Assembly: GCA_015662935.1 (NCBI GenBank) | Contig: DQTF01000206.1 | Span: forward strand, 1-6,761 | Direction of reading: 5' to 3' | Length of the DNA: 6,761 nucleotides | Origin: Crocinitomicaceae bacterium | Lineage (GTDB): Bacteria; Bacteroidota; Bacteroidia; Flavobacteriales_D; Crocinitomicaceae | In this document: one piece after another, positions 6,457-6,761 of the stretch | Layout of the letters: every line of letters begins with the position of its first letter | Position numbering within the stretch: position 1 is the first letter of the stretch | Notes under the pieces: model-generated | Seen by the model: only the letters and a program-made list of their open reading frames with translations | The model's database searches: none | Told to the model about the DNA's origin: nothing | Translations under genes and position numbers: made by a program

Positions 6457-6761
6457 ATACCAACACAATGATTCCGCTAGGATTAATTTTAAATGAATTA
6501 TTGACTAATTCATACAAGTATGCTTTCAGAGATAATGCTTCGGAATGGATTGGAATAAATATTTTTAAGGAAGGTACAGCATACGTATTAACATATAGTG
6601 ATAGTGGGCCAGGTGTTCCAGAGGGGATTAATCATTTAGAAAGCGAATCGCTGGGTGTGGAATTGATTCATATGCTTACTGAGCAGCTAAATGGAGATGT
6701 ACGTTACAGTGGTGAATCATCAAATACTTATAAAATCAATTTTGAGAAGATTGATAATTAG
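6453..6761 (+). CDS. Histidine kinase ATPase domain (HATPase_c), out-of-frame 3' part of the preceding kinase
   Basis: This frame encodes the ATP-binding domain expected to follow the HisKA_2 region. It has the N box IPLGLILNELLTNSYKYAF with the Mg-binding asparagine in NEL, the G1 box DSGPGVPEG, and the G2 box SLGVELIHMLTEQLNGDVRY. It ends at TAG 6759-6761. The frame is open from 6423, and its upstream residues EIVIDAELFLNTNTM match the strand that precedes the N box in this family. That makes it a continuation of the kinase rather than a separate gene. If translated alone it could begin at TTG 6453, which overlaps the upstream TGA (TTGA), or at ATG 6468. Neither has a Shine-Dalgarno. A free ATPase domain of about 100 residues without the dimerisation domain would be unlikely to work as a kinase on its own. 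Confidence 0.8.
   Translation: MNTNTMIPLGLILNELLTNSYKYAFRDNASEWIGINIFKEGTAYVLTYSDSGPGVPEGINHLESESLGVELIHMLTEQLNGDVRYSGESSNTYKINFEKIDN

Overview
The window looks like chromosomal DNA from a Bacteroidota species, probably in or near the order Flavobacteriales. This rests on five things: AT-rich sequence; coding starts with A-rich leaders and no clear Shine-Dalgarno; an exact Bacteroidota-type promoter match (TTTG, 18 bp, TATATTTG) at 5125-5154; an OmpA protein with TSP3 repeats; and a TPR / PD40 propeller / CRD / OmpA protein of a type characteristic of this phylum. No RNA gene, mobile element, CRISPR array or phage gene was seen.

Layout. Positions 1-570 (+) hold the C-terminal proteolytic domain of the ATP-dependent protease Lon, cut by the left edge. 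A bidirectional hairpin terminator (572-614) separates it from a convergent gene at 647-1159 (-). That gene encodes a rhodanese domain fused to a YgaP-like two-helix membrane tail. Behind it, on the same strand but after its own terminator (1214-1245), lies a 512-residue secreted OmpA-family protein (1267-2805, -). It has an N-terminal beta-rich domain, five thrombospondin type-3 calcium-binding repeats and a peptidoglycan-binding OmpA domain.

A 243-bp AT-rich intergenic region separates this from a divergent 690-residue periplasmic protein (3049-5121, +). Its order of TPR, five PD40 blades, carboxypeptidase-regulatory-like fold and OmpA domain is the one described for PorE, a type IX secretion component. 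Immediately after its stop codon lies a strong promoter match, followed by a membrane sensor histidine kinase (5173 onward). The kinase has a CHASE-like periplasmic sensor and a HisKA_2-type phosphoacceptor motif. Its ATPase domain is in another frame (open from 6423, stop at 6761), so the gene appears broken by a -1 frameshift near 6421-6426.

How the genes work together. Two envelope proteins that both end in peptidoglycan-binding OmpA domains are divergently arranged. One is followed by a membrane sensor kinase, so the right two thirds of the window is an envelope-oriented neighbourhood. The Lon and rhodanese genes look like unrelated neighbours. I did not find a convincing undescribed system. 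The points most worth checking are the kinase frameshift and whether the 690-residue protein is the true PorE orthologue.
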